From positions 3,186,001-3,250,000 of the forward strand of contig NZ_CP126170.1 of assembly GCF_033170385.1 (NCBI RefSeq): a DNA stretch of 64,000 nucleotides, given 5' to 3'. Shown piece after piece: positions 25,152 to 33,713 of this stretch. How positions within the stretch are numbered: position 1 is the stretch's first letter; each line of letters begins with the position of its first letter. The translations under genes and the position numbers were made by a program. Under the pieces are notes generated by a model that was not told where the DNA came from, made no database searches, and worked only from the letters and a program-made list of their open reading frames with translations. Origin of the DNA: Xanthomonas rydalmerensis. Lineage in GTDB: Bacteria > Pseudomonadota > Gammaproteobacteria > Xanthomonadales > Xanthomonadaceae.

Positions 25152-26717
25152 ATGATCAAGGCCAACATTGCCTTTTCCGACCTCGAGCAATCGCCGCTGT
25201 GGCAGAACGACACCCTGTGCCTCGGGAAAAGCCAGATCGTCCCCTACCGTCACTCCGCTGTGGAAACCGTTGTGGTCCGCACGCAGGGACAGTGGTTCGC
25301 CACGGTGCGCGAACGTTGCACGGAGATCGAATGGACAAAAGACGATACAGGCATGCTGGTCGATGCCGATCGATTCAACCAGCTCTACAAAGAGGCTTTG
25401 CTATGGCCGCTCGATTATCTCATGATCGAAGTGGCCCAGGCCGGATGCCGATTGAAGCTGCGCGCGGGCCTGCTCGGATCGGCGCCAGTCTACTGCCGGG
25501 TCTCCGATGACGCAGTAGAAATCTCCTACGATCTGGCCGACTTTTTTTCCCGGTCCACCACCATTGATTTGGAGATGGCCAGCCGGCGCCTCGCACTCGG
25601 CGCGGATTATTCCGCCAGGCAGTTGTTTTCGGGCGTTCTGATGCTGACGGAACGCGCCACGCTTTACGCGGAGCCGGGCAAGGTCCGTTACGTCTACCCC
25701 TCGCCTGCAGAAACCGTAGCGCCTTACGATGACGCATTGAGCGACTACGGCATGGAGCGATTCGGCCAACTATTGCATCGCGCGGTTTCGATTCGACCCG
25801 CGTCGAAACAGGTGGCCGTCGAGTTGAGCGGGGGCATGGACTCGGCGACTGTTGCATGCGCGCTGACGCGATCGCAGCACAACATCGTAAGCCTGGGAAT
25901 CTTGCTCGATGCGGGATCCAGCCAAGCCCAGGTCGAACGTCGCCGCCTGCTTGTCGAAACGCTCGGTCTTCGCGACACGGCCGTGAACATTGACGCGTTC
26001 CCGCCAACGCTCGATCTGCAACCGAGTGCGAGCCGACCGGACTATCCCCTTGCCGAGTTCTACCTCGAAGCGTTCGAAAGCGTGTGGGACAGTGCTCAAG
26101 CGCAGGGGAGCGATCGACTTTTCACCGGCATTGGCGGAGACCAGTTGTTCCCGACGTATCGGAATGAGGAACACTCCACCGGCAGCCGCAATGGCATTGT
26201 GGCCGCAGAAGCCAAGCGGCGCGCGGACCTATTGTTGACGCCCCGAGCGCTCAATGCATCGCGTTCGCTCAATGGATTCGATGCGCCCGCCGGGCCTTTA
26301 TCTGCCTCGGTGTTGGCCTCGAGCATGTGCCAGGCTCCGCATCTGCTTCGGCGAGGCCTTTGGCCGGTCAATCCGCTAAGCGATCCACATCTGGTTGCTT
26401 TTTGTCGGCGCCTGCCGCTCGAGAGCCGGAAAGATCGAGAAACGATGTGGCGATATTTGCAGGCCAACGTAGGCGACATATTTCCACGGGATTATTGCAA
26501 GGAAACGTTCGCCCATGTCCTGCCTGAGCTGATCGCACATCACGCCAAGACGATCGCCATGCAGCTGAGCGAATGCGCCCTTGCCGACTTGGGCCTGGTC
26601 AACCGCGACGCCGTACTGCAACTTCTGGACGAATTGGTGGCGACGCGCGCACGTCCGCTGACGGCGCCGTTGATCTCGTTCCTTTGGCTGGAGCGCTTCG
26701 TCCGGCAGTTTGCCTGA
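25152..26717 (+). CDS. Asparagine-synthetase-like protein, candidate lasso-type cyclase
   Basis: 521 residues. The ATP-pyrophosphatase loop is ELSGGMDSATVACAL (S226-S231) and the second nucleotide motif is TGIGGDQLF (325-333), both typical of class B asparagine synthetases and McjC/AtxC-type lasso cyclases. The N-terminal cysteine needed for glutaminase activity is absent, as in lasso cyclases, so it is unlikely to make asparagine. It would adenylate an acidic side chain and let an amine attack it. Its lower GC content and codon use (many TTT, GAT, CGA) differ from its neighbours and suggest transfer. No leader peptidase or leader-binding (B1/B2) genes follow. The start at 25152 has only a weak ribosome site. 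Confidence 0.82.
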   Translation: MIKANIAFSDLEQSPLWQNDTLCLGKSQIVPYRHSAVETVVVRTQGQWFATVRERCTEIEWTKDDTGMLVDADRFNQLYKEALLWPLDYLMIEVAQAGCRLKLRAGLLGSAPVYCRVSDDAVEISYDLADFFSRSTTIDLEMASRRLALGADYSARQLFSGVLMLTERATLYAEPGKVRYVYPSPAETVAPYDDALSDYGMERFGQLLHRAVSIRPASKQVAVELSGGMDSATVACALTRSQHNIVSLGILLDAGSSQAQVERRRLLVETLGLRDTAVNIDAFPPTLDLQPSASRPDYPLAEFYLEAFESVWDSAQAQGSDRLFTGIGGDQLFPTYRNEEHSTGSRNGIVAAEAKRRADLLLTPRALNASRSLNGFDAPAGPLSASVLASSMCQAPHLLRRGLWPVNPLSDPHLVAFCRRLPLESRKDRETMWRYLQANVGDIFPRDYCKETFAHVLPELIAHHAKTIAMQLSECALADLGLVNRDAVLQLLDELVATRARPLTAPLISFLWLERFVRQFA

Positions 26718-26874
26718 CAATCCCATGCGGCAGGCGCGGACGTCGCTTTCTCAGCCTACGATCGAGGCGCCGTACGGCCAGAGCGGCAAGATCGACCAGC
26801 CATGGAAGCAGGTGACCAATTCGGCAAGACCCCGAAGTGCCAGTTGGTCACGCTGAACTATGGAGCCCAACCGT

Positions 26875-26911
26875 CATCAGTGCGGTCCGGAAGCACCGGA
26901 CCGCACTGATG
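26875..26911. terminator. 16-bp hairpin after the synthetase-like gene
   Basis: catcagtgcggtccgg (26875-26890) and its perfect complement (26896-26911) have a 5-base loop. It sits between the convergent synthetase-like and S9 peptidase genes. There is no T run on either side. A smaller pair gtgaccaa/ttggtcac lies just upstream (near 26812 and 26844). Confidence 0.65.
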
Positions 26912-26962
26912 CCGCGCAGCTGTGGCGCATGCGCCTCACACGTATCGCCGGGCGAAAACCAC

Positions 26963-28945
26963 TTACGGTTTCGTCGCCGCCGGCGCCGCCTGCGCACCGC
27001 CCAGCGACTTGCTCAGAAACGCCAGCAGCCGGGTGTAGAACTCGCGACGGTGTTCCTCGGTATAGAAGCCATGTCCCTCCGTCGGGACATACAGCGTTTC
27101 CACCGGCACCCCGGCCTTCTTCAGCGCGACTTCCATCTTCTTGGAATGCAGGATCGGGGCGCGCTCGTCCTCGCCGCCAGCGGCCAGGAATACCGGCACC
27201 TTGATCCTGTCGGCCAGGTTGACCGGCGAGACCGCAGCCAGTTCGCTGCTCGGCCCCAACCACTCCCGCAAATAGGTCTGGCCCGCGTCGCGTTGCTGGA
27301 TATCGCCCTTCGCGTACATCAGCGGCAGGTCGTAGACACCGACATAGCCAGCCGCACAGCGGTACAGCGACGGCTCCTTGGCGACCCCCATCAACGACGC
27401 GTAGGCACCATAGCTGGCGCCGAACATGCAGATGCGCTGCGGATCAGCGATGCCCTGGGCGATCGCCCAGCGCGTGGCATCGGTGACGTCGTCCTGCATC
27501 TTGCCACCCCACTGGCCGGCGCCCGCCTGCTTGAACGAGCGGCCGTAGTTGCCGGAACCGCGATAATTGACCTGCAACACCGCATAGCCGGCACTGGCCA
27601 GGAGCTGGGCATCCTCGTCGAACAGGCCGTTGTCGAAGATCCCGAAGGGGCCACCATGCGGCATCACCACCATCGGCACCTTGCCCGTGGCGGCCGACGT
27701 GGGCAGCGTCACGAAGCCGTGCAAGGTCAGGCCATCGCGTGCCTGCAGCGCGATCGGCCGCACCTCGCCCAGCTTGGGCGGCTGCAAGGCAGCGCGACGC
27801 GCAAAGACGAACTCTGCCTTCTTGGCCACCGTATCGAACAGATAGAACTCGCCCGGATTGCGCCCGGACTGCACCTGCACCAGGTTGAGCCGGCCATCGC
27901 GGGTGCTCGAGGTGACGTAGACCGCCTGCCCCGGGAAGGCCGCTTCCAGCGAGCGCTGGGTCTTGGCTTCCGGCGAGTTCGCGTCGAAGAACAGGCTGCG
28001 CGGCTTGTCGCCCAGCACCTCGACCCCGACCGGGACACGGGTGCCGTGGCGGTACATGATCCGGTAGGGATCGGCCAGCGCATCGTGCGCCACGACCTTG
28101 CGCTCGCCGCTGTCCGCATTCCATGACTCGATCGCGTCGCTGCCCTTGGCCTGCTGAACCTGCAGATAGGCGATCCGCCCATCCTCGGAGAATCCGAGCG
28201 GCGTCTCTACGTGCTGACTGACGTTCTCGTCGTTGATCAACTTCCAGTCGCTGCCCTGCGGATCGCGGTAGAACAGCTTCCTGGCATTGTCGGCGTCGGC
28301 GCCCGAGGCGAAGCGCACCTTGCCTTGCTCGTCGCTATAAAACTCGGCGCCACGCACCTTCGGCGAACCGGCCAGCGTGCGGCGGCGACCCGTGTACACA
28401 TCCATGATCTCGGCGCGGCTGTAAGGGTCCTTGCTGACGCTGAACGGGCGGACCTGGATGATGACGTTGCGGTCATCGCCAGGCAGCGGACCGACCATGT
28501 CGGCGATGACGTCCTCGACCTTCTTGGTCTGGATCAAGGTGCCGGGACCGTTGCCGGTCACCCGCTGACCCACCAGCAATTCGGCGGCACTGCCGTCGGC
28601 ATTGATCGCAAACAGCTCTCCCGTCCCCCTCGGCGCGTCCAGCGACCCTATCTTTTCGGCCATGCTGAACACCACGCGGGTGTCGTTGACCCACTCGAAT
28701 TCGTTGACGTGGCTGTTCTTGTCCATCGAAAAACTGCCGACGATCTTGCTGTCGGAGCGGCGCATCACCGCCAGCGCAGTGCGGTCGGCCAGCGGCACGG
28801 TCGCGGCGTAATACTCACCGGTGGGCGACAGCTTCAACTCGCCAACCTGTTCCTTCTTCAGATAAGGCGCCAGATCCACCTGCGCCCATGCATTCCCCGC
28901 TCCCAGCAGACACAACAACGCGACTGCGCGCAGTCCCCTCTTCAT
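26963..28945 (-). CDS. Secreted S9-family (prolyl oligopeptidase-type) serine peptidase
   Basis: 660 residues with a signal peptide (1-22, ending AGNAWA), a beta-propeller, then an alpha/beta hydrolase from about residue 410. The catalytic triad is visible: S511 in FGASYGAYASLMG, the aspartate in AAGGEDERAP and the histidine in PTEGHGFY. The start at 28945 follows CAGGGAATGAA. Lasso peptide isopeptidases (AtxE2-like) belong to this same fold family and are often encoded next to lasso genes, so a link to the adjacent peptide/cyclase pair is possible. A general periplasmic peptidase is at least as likely. A decayed second copy lies at 24535-24715. Confidence 0.9.
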   Translation of the reverse strand: MKRGLRAVALLCLLGAGNAWAQVDLAPYLKKEQVGELKLSPTGEYYAATVPLADRTALAVMRRSDSKIVGSFSMDKNSHVNEFEWVNDTRVVFSMAEKIGSLDAPRGTGELFAINADGSAAELLVGQRVTGNGPGTLIQTKKVEDVIADMVGPLPGDDRNVIIQVRPFSVSKDPYSRAEIMDVYTGRRRTLAGSPKVRGAEFYSDEQGKVRFASGADADNARKLFYRDPQGSDWKLINDENVSQHVETPLGFSEDGRIAYLQVQQAKGSDAIESWNADSGERKVVAHDALADPYRIMYRHGTRVPVGVEVLGDKPRSLFFDANSPEAKTQRSLEAAFPGQAVYVTSSTRDGRLNLVQVQSGRNPGEFYLFDTVAKKAEFVFARRAALQPPKLGEVRPIALQARDGLTLHGFVTLPTSAATGKVPMVVMPHGGPFGIFDNGLFDEDAQLLASAGYAVLQVNYRGSGNYGRSFKQAGAGQWGGKMQDDVTDATRWAIAQGIADPQRICMFGASYGAYASLMGVAKEPSLYRCAAGYVGVYDLPLMYAKGDIQQRDAGQTYLREWLGPSSELAAVSPVNLADRIKVPVFLAAGGEDERAPILHSKKMEVALKKAGVPVETLYVPTEGHGFYTEEHRREFYTRLLAFLSKSLGGAQAAPAATKP

Positions 28946-29157
28946 TCCCTGTTCCCCTGTTCCTGTTGGCGTGACGTTCGCGTGAAGTTTAATCCAGGCG
29001 CTTGTCCGATGGCGTACCGGAATCTGGGCGCCGACCTCCGGCAACCTCGGGGCTGGAAACCCAAAAGGGCATGCAGCCTGAAGCCGCATGCCCTCATCTG
29101 CCACGGAAATGGCGGCGCGCAGCGATCAAGCGCATCGCCCCACCTCCCTGCCGTCAC

Positions 29158-30165
29158 TTACCCCCTCGGCGCGCCGGTCGACCCGCGCACCATCAAGCTG
29201 AAATCCAGCGTCTGCTGCAACGGCACGTCCACCTTTTCGATGATGGCGAGCAGCAGGTTGACCGCGCGGACGCCAATTTCGCGCATGGGCTGCCGGATGG
29301 TCGTCAATGGCGGCGTGAGGTAACTGGACGAGGCCAGGTCGTCGAAGCCGACGATGGACAGGTCGTCCGGCACGCGGATACCCAGGTCGCGGCAGGCCGC
29401 CAGGGCACCCAGTGCCATCTGATCACTGAAGCAGAAGATCGCGGTCGGCGCGGGTGTACGGCCCAATAGCACCATCGCCGCCGCATGGCCGGATTCGACG
29501 GAGAAGTCGCCCGGCACGACGGTCAGGCTGCGCAGGCGGCGGTGCGCCTTGCCGGAGGCCTGAACCCCTTCCAGTCGTTGCTGATGCAGGGGGTTGTCGG
29601 GCGGGCCGCCCACCACGGCGATCCGCGCGTGCCCCAGTCCATACAGGTGTTCCATCACCGCGCGCGCGGCGGCTGCGTTGTCGATATGGACGCTGGGAAT
29701 CCCCAGCGCCGGGTCAAACTCGCAGCCGTTGACCACCGGCGCGGCGCCGCCCTGCTGCTTGACGATCTCACGCGCTGTCGGCGGCAGGCGATGCCCCAGC
29801 ACGATCAGGCCGTCCGCCTCGTTGCGTGGGAGCATCTGCGCATAGCGCTCCTCGCGGTCGGGCTGGTGCTGGGTATCGCCCAGCAGCACGGCGTAGCCGA
29901 CCGCCTGCGCGGCGTCCTCCGCGCCCTGCAGGATCTGGGCGAAGAAGGGATTGGCGATGTCCGGGACGGTGACCAGCAGCTTGCCGCTGCGCTGGGTCTT
30001 CAGCGTCCGGGCCACCGTGTTGGGGACATAGCCCAGCGCGGCGGCGGCCTGCTCGATGCGCGCGCGCGTGGCGGGCAGGACTTTTTCCGGCCGGGAGAGC
30101 GCCCGCGACACCGTGCCCGCGGTGACGCCGACGTGCTTTGCGATGTCGTAGATGGTGGTCGCCAT
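29158..30165 (-). CDS. LacI-family transcriptional regulator of the keto-glycoside cluster
   Basis: 335 residues. The N-terminal LacI helix-turn-helix is TIYDIAKHVGVTAGTVSRAL (4-23) with the hinge helix NTVARTLKTQRSG. A periplasmic-binding-protein-like sensor domain follows (VTVPDIANPFFAQILQGAE and SIVGFDDLASSSYLTPPLTTI, in part). It is divergent from the cluster that begins at 30261. A palindrome between them (30231-30246) recurs exactly upstream of the far end of the cluster (38923-38938), so it probably controls both operons and itself, with a sugar derivative as inducer. The start at 30165 gives MATTIYDIA. Confidence 0.92.
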   Translation of the reverse strand: MATTIYDIAKHVGVTAGTVSRALSRPEKVLPATRARIEQAAAALGYVPNTVARTLKTQRSGKLLVTVPDIANPFFAQILQGAEDAAQAVGYAVLLGDTQHQPDREERYAQMLPRNEADGLIVLGHRLPPTAREIVKQQGGAAPVVNGCEFDPALGIPSVHIDNAAAARAVMEHLYGLGHARIAVVGGPPDNPLHQQRLEGVQASGKAHRRLRSLTVVPGDFSVESGHAAAMVLLGRTPAPTAIFCFSDQMALGALAACRDLGIRVPDDLSIVGFDDLASSSYLTPPLTTIRQPMREIGVRAVNLLLAIIEKVDVPLQQTLDFSLMVRGSTGAPRG

Positions 30166-30230
30166 GAACTGAGCTCTTGTTGCTGCTGTGCAGTGCACAA
30201 CGGGTCTTGCGGGAGGCCCATGCTAGGATG

Positions 30231-30246
30231 ATTCAATCGATTGCAT
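30231..30246. promoter_or_regulatory. Predicted LacI-type operator, left end of the regulon
   Basis: attcaatcgattgcat contains the 10-base palindrome CAATCGATTG with the central CG typical of LacI-family sites. It lies 14 bases before the TTG start of the first isomerase gene and 65 bases upstream of the regulator gene. The same 15 bases recur at 38923-38937. Confidence 0.8.
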
Positions 30247-30260
30247 GAGGGCGAATCACG

Positions 30261-31313
30261 TTGAAGACGCTCAAGGGTCCAGCGCTGTTCCTGGCACAGT
30301 TCATCGCCGACACACCTCCCTTCAATCGCTTGGACACGCTGGCCGAATGGGCCGCGGGCCTGGGCTATTCTGGCCTACAAGTCCCCACCAGCGCGCCCCA
30401 CCTGTTCGATCTGGCCCAGGCCGCGCACAGCCAGGCGTACTGCGACGACCTCGCCGGCATGCTGGCCGGGCACGGCCTGCAGATCACCGAGCTGTCCACC
30501 CACCTGCAGGGACAGCTGGTCGCCGTCCACCCCGCCTACGACAGCCTGTTCGACGGCTTCGCACCGCCGGACAAGCGCGGCAACCCCGCCGCCCGCCAGG
30601 CCTGGGCGGTGGAGCAGCTGCGGCTGGCCGCCAAGGCCAGCCAGCGCCTGGGGCTGACCGCGCATGCCACGTTCTCCGGCGCGCTGGCCTGGCCTTACTT
30701 CTATCCCTGGCCGCAACGCCCGCCCGGGCTGGTGGAAGAAGCCTTCGCCGAACTCGGTCGGCGCTGGCGCCCCCTCCTGGAGGCCTTCGACGCCTGTGGC
30801 GTGGACCTGTGCTTCGAGATCCACCCGGGCGAGGACCTGCACGACGGCGCGACCTTCGAGCGCTTCCTCGACATGGTCGACCACCACCCCCGCGCCAAGA
30901 TCCTGTACGACCCCAGCCACCTGCTGCTGCAGCAGATGGACTACCTGGGGTTCATCGATCGCTACCACGCGCGCATCGGCATCTTCCACGTCAAGGACGC
31001 GGAGTATCGCGCCAGCGCGCGCAGCGGCGTGTACGGCGGTTACCAGGACTGGATCGATCGTCCGGGGCGGTTCCGTTCGCTCGGGGATGGCCAGATCGAT
31101 TTCAAGGCGATCTTCTCCAAGTTCGCGCAATACGATTTCCCGGGCTGGGCGGTGCTGGAGTGGGAGTGCTGCCTGAAGCACCCGGAAGATGGAGCACGCG
31201 AGGGTGCCGCGTTCATTCGCGAGCACATCATCCGCGTGACCGAACGCGCCTTCGACGACTTCGCCGGCAGCGGCGCCGATCCGGAATCGCTGCGGCGCAT
31301 GCTGGGAACCTGA
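30261..31313 (+). CDS. TIM-barrel sugar isomerase/epimerase (AP_endonuc_2 fold), cytoplasmic
   Basis: 350 residues, no signal peptide. Metal-binding segments are visible: CFEIHPGEDLHDG, LYDPSHLLLQQMDY, IFHVKDAEY and the late WAVLEWECCLKHPEDGA (in part: VLEWECC). The family includes xylose-isomerase-like epimerases and the C2-lyases or hydratases of 3-keto sugar breakdown. The start is TTG at 30261, placed after GAGG at 30247-30250; the ATG at 30246 is out of frame. It is the first gene of the plus-strand operon under the LacI operator. Confidence 0.85.
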   Translation: MKTLKGPALFLAQFIADTPPFNRLDTLAEWAAGLGYSGLQVPTSAPHLFDLAQAAHSQAYCDDLAGMLAGHGLQITELSTHLQGQLVAVHPAYDSLFDGFAPPDKRGNPAARQAWAVEQLRLAAKASQRLGLTAHATFSGALAWPYFYPWPQRPPGLVEEAFAELGRRWRPLLEAFDACGVDLCFEIHPGEDLHDGATFERFLDMVDHHPRAKILYDPSHLLLQQMDYLGFIDRYHARIGIFHVKDAEYRASARSGVYGGYQDWIDRPGRFRSLGDGQIDFKAIFSKFAQYDFPGWAVLEWECCLKHPEDGAREGAAFIREHIIRVTERAFDDFAGSGADPESLRRMLGT

Positions 31314-31340
31314 GCCATTGCCGCCCTGGGAGGGGACGCC

Positions 31341-32558
31341 ATGACGCACACCATGTCGCGCTTGGGCGCGATGATGTTTCTGCAGTTCTTCATCTGGGGG
31401 GCATGGTTCGTGACCCTGGGCACGTACCTGGTGCAAGGCCCCCTGCAGGCCAGCGCGAGCCAGGTGGCGACGGCGTTCCTCAGCCAGTCCATCGGCGCCA
31501 TCGTCGCCCCGTTCCTGGTCGGCCTGATCGCCGATCGCTACTTCGCGGCGCAGCGCATCCTCGCACTGCTGCACCTCGCCGGTGCGGTGCTCATGTGGCT
31601 GGCGTCCACGGCGACGACCTTCAGCGTGTTCTTCGCCTGCGTCATGGGCTACATGCTGCTGTTCATGCCGACGCTGGCACTGGCCAACAGCGTGGCGATG
31701 CGGCACATGCAATCGCCTGAAAAGCAGTTTCCGCCAGTACGCGTGGCCGGCAGCGTCGGCTGGATCGTGGCCGGCGTGCTGATCGGCTGGCTGGGCTGGG
31801 AACAGGCGCATCGGCTCGAACTGACATTCCGGATGGCGGCGATGGCGTCGCTGGCCTTGGGCCTGTATGCCTTCACCCTGCCGCACACGCCGCCACTGGC
31901 GCAACAGCGCGATGCAGGGCTGGGACAGATCCTGGGGCTGGACGCGCTGCGGCTGCTGAAGTCGCGTTCCTATCTGGTGTTCTTCCTGGCGTCCATCGCC
32001 ATCTGCATTCCGCTGGCGTTCTACTACAACTTCACCAACCCCTACCTCAACGATCTGGGCGTGCGCGGTGCGGCCGGCCTGCAATCACTGGGCCAGGTGT
32101 CCGAAGTCCTGCTGATGCTGGCCATGCCGTTCCTGTTCGTGCGGCTGGGGGTCAAGACGATGCTCGCGGTGGGCATGGCGGCGTGGGTGGTGCGCTACGC
32201 GATGTTCGCCTTCGGCGATGCGGGCGGCGGCTTTTCCCTGCTGGTGATCGGCATCGTGCTGCACGGCATCTGCTACGACTTCTTCTTCGTCACCGGCCAG
32301 ATCTACACCGATGCGCATGCCGGCCCCGCCGCGCGCAGCAGTGCGCAGGGCTTCATCACCCTGGCCACCTACGGGGTGGGCATGCTGATCGGTACGTTCC
32401 TGTCCGGCGCGGTGGTGGAGCACTACACCACCGCGGCGGGCCCGGACTGGCAGCGGATCTGGCTGTTCCCGGCCGGTGTCGCGCTGCTCGTGCTGATCGC
32501 CTTCCTGCTGCTGTTCCGCGACCGGCCCGCCGTCGCGGCCGCACCTTCCGCGCCTTGA
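31341..32558 (+). CDS. MFS transporter of the nucleoside:H+ symporter type
   Basis: 405 residues, 12 predicted membrane segments. N-terminal FLQFFIWGAWFVTLGTYL and the late GICYDFFFVTGQIYTDAHAG (in part: FFFVTGQIYTD) are typical of the NupG/XapB-like group. That group also contains sugar transporters found in Bacteroidetes and Xanthomonadales carbohydrate clusters. Here it probably brings the sugar or keto-sugar product across the inner membrane. GGGAGGGGAC precedes the ATG at 31341. It lies 27 bases after the isomerase gene and 11 before the oxidoreductase gene, so the three form an operon. Confidence 0.88.
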   Translation: MTHTMSRLGAMMFLQFFIWGAWFVTLGTYLVQGPLQASASQVATAFLSQSIGAIVAPFLVGLIADRYFAAQRILALLHLAGAVLMWLASTATTFSVFFACVMGYMLLFMPTLALANSVAMRHMQSPEKQFPPVRVAGSVGWIVAGVLIGWLGWEQAHRLELTFRMAAMASLALGLYAFTLPHTPPLAQQRDAGLGQILGLDALRLLKSRSYLVFFLASIAICIPLAFYYNFTNPYLNDLGVRGAAGLQSLGQVSEVLLMLAMPFLFVRLGVKTMLAVGMAAWVVRYAMFAFGDAGGGFSLLVIGIVLHGICYDFFFVTGQIYTDAHAGPAARSSAQGFITLATYGVGMLIGTFLSGAVVEHYTTAAGPDWQRIWLFPAGVALLVLIAFLLLFRDRPAVAAAPSAP

Positions 32559-32569
32559 GGAACCCCCCG

Positions 32570-33694
32570 ATGCCCAAGCTTGGAATCGCCATCGTCGGCA
32601 CCGGCATGATCGGCGCCGTGCACCGTCGCGCGGCCCTGCTGGCCGGTGCCGCGGTCCGCGGCGTCGCCGCCTCGTCCCCGCAGCGCGCGCGCGACGTGGC
32701 GCAGTCGTGGGACGTCCCGCGCGCCTATCGCGATCTCGAGGAGGTGGTCGCCGATCCGCAGGTGCAGGTCGTGCACGTCTGCACGCCCAACCATCTGCAC
32801 CGTGCCATGACACAGGCGGCGCTGGACGCCGGCAAGCACGTGATCTGCGAGAAGCCGCTGGCCACGACGCTGGACGACGCCCGGGCGTTGGCGGCCTTGG
32901 CCCGCTCGACCGGACTGGTCGCCACGGTGCCCTTCGTCTACCGCTACCACCCGGTGATCCGCGAGGCGCGCGCCCGCATCGCCCAGGGCGAACTGGGGCC
33001 GCTGCGCCTGATCCACGGCAGCTACCTGCAGGACTGGCTGCTGGACCCGGCCAGCAACAACTGGCGCGTGGACCCGACGCTGGGCGGCGCGTCACGCGTG
33101 TTCGCCGACATCGGCTCGCACTGGTGCGACCTGGTGGAATGGGTCAGCGGCGAGCGCTTCGCCGAGGTCAGCGCAGCGTTCGCGACCGTGATCGCCGAGC
33201 GCGGCACCAACACCGGGCAGAGCTTCACCACGCCGGCGGCGGGCGGCGCGATGCAGGCGGTCTCTAGCGAAGACGTGGCCATGGCGATGCTCCGAACCGG
33301 CGCGGGCACGCTGGCCTCGTTGACGGTCAGCCAGGTCTCGGCGGGGCGCCGCAATCGCCTCTGGTTCGAGATCGATGGTGCCCAAGCCAGCGTAGCGTTC
33401 GACCAGGAGGACGCCGAACGCCTGTGGATCGGCCGGCCGGACCAGCGCGAGGAAGTGTTCGTGCGCGGGCCGGGCGCCGGCAGCGCCGAACAACGCCGGC
33501 TGGCGACGCTGCCCGCGGGGCACGCGCAGGGCTACGGCGATTGCTTCGAGGCGTTCGTCGCCGACACCTACCGCGCCATCGACGGCGAGCGGCCGGAAGG
33601 CCTGCCCACCTTCGACGACGGGCTGCGCTCGGCGCTGATCGTCGATCGCGTCATCACATCGGCCAGGACACGCGGCTGGACATCCATCGATTGA
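32570..33694 (+). CDS. Gfo/Idh/MocA-family oxidoreductase
   Basis: 374 residues. The Rossmann NAD(P) motif is IAIVGTGMIGAVH at residues 6-18, followed by the family signature ICEKPLATT (lysine near 95) and the GxxxHWCDLVEW segment (IGSHWCDLVEW). It oxidises or reduces a sugar or keto-sugar with NAD(P). In the keto-glycoside route an enzyme of this family reduces the 3-keto sugar back to the normal sugar. The ATG at 32570 follows TTGAGGAACCCCCCG. It is in the operon with transporter and isomerase genes. Confidence 0.92.
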   Translation: MPKLGIAIVGTGMIGAVHRRAALLAGAAVRGVAASSPQRARDVAQSWDVPRAYRDLEEVVADPQVQVVHVCTPNHLHRAMTQAALDAGKHVICEKPLATTLDDARALAALARSTGLVATVPFVYRYHPVIREARARIAQGELGPLRLIHGSYLQDWLLDPASNNWRVDPTLGGASRVFADIGSHWCDLVEWVSGERFAEVSAAFATVIAERGTNTGQSFTTPAAGGAMQAVSSEDVAMAMLRTGAGTLASLTVSQVSAGRRNRLWFEIDGAQASVAFDQEDAERLWIGRPDQREEVFVRGPGAGSAEQRRLATLPAGHAQGYGDCFEAFVADTYRAIDGERPEGLPTFDDGLRSALIVDRVITSARTRGWTSID

Positions 33695-33713
33695 CTCCCG
33701 GGAGGACTTCCTG

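Noticed and set aside
25152..26717. Ordinary asparagine synthetase (AsnB)
   Set aside because: The N-terminal catalytic cysteine and glutaminase domain motifs are missing, the protein is divergent, and it sits beside a small peptide gene.
26963..28945. Firm call as a lasso peptide isopeptidase
   Set aside because: Fold and position allow it, but the same features fit general secreted S9 peptidases, and nothing in the sequence separates the two without a tree.
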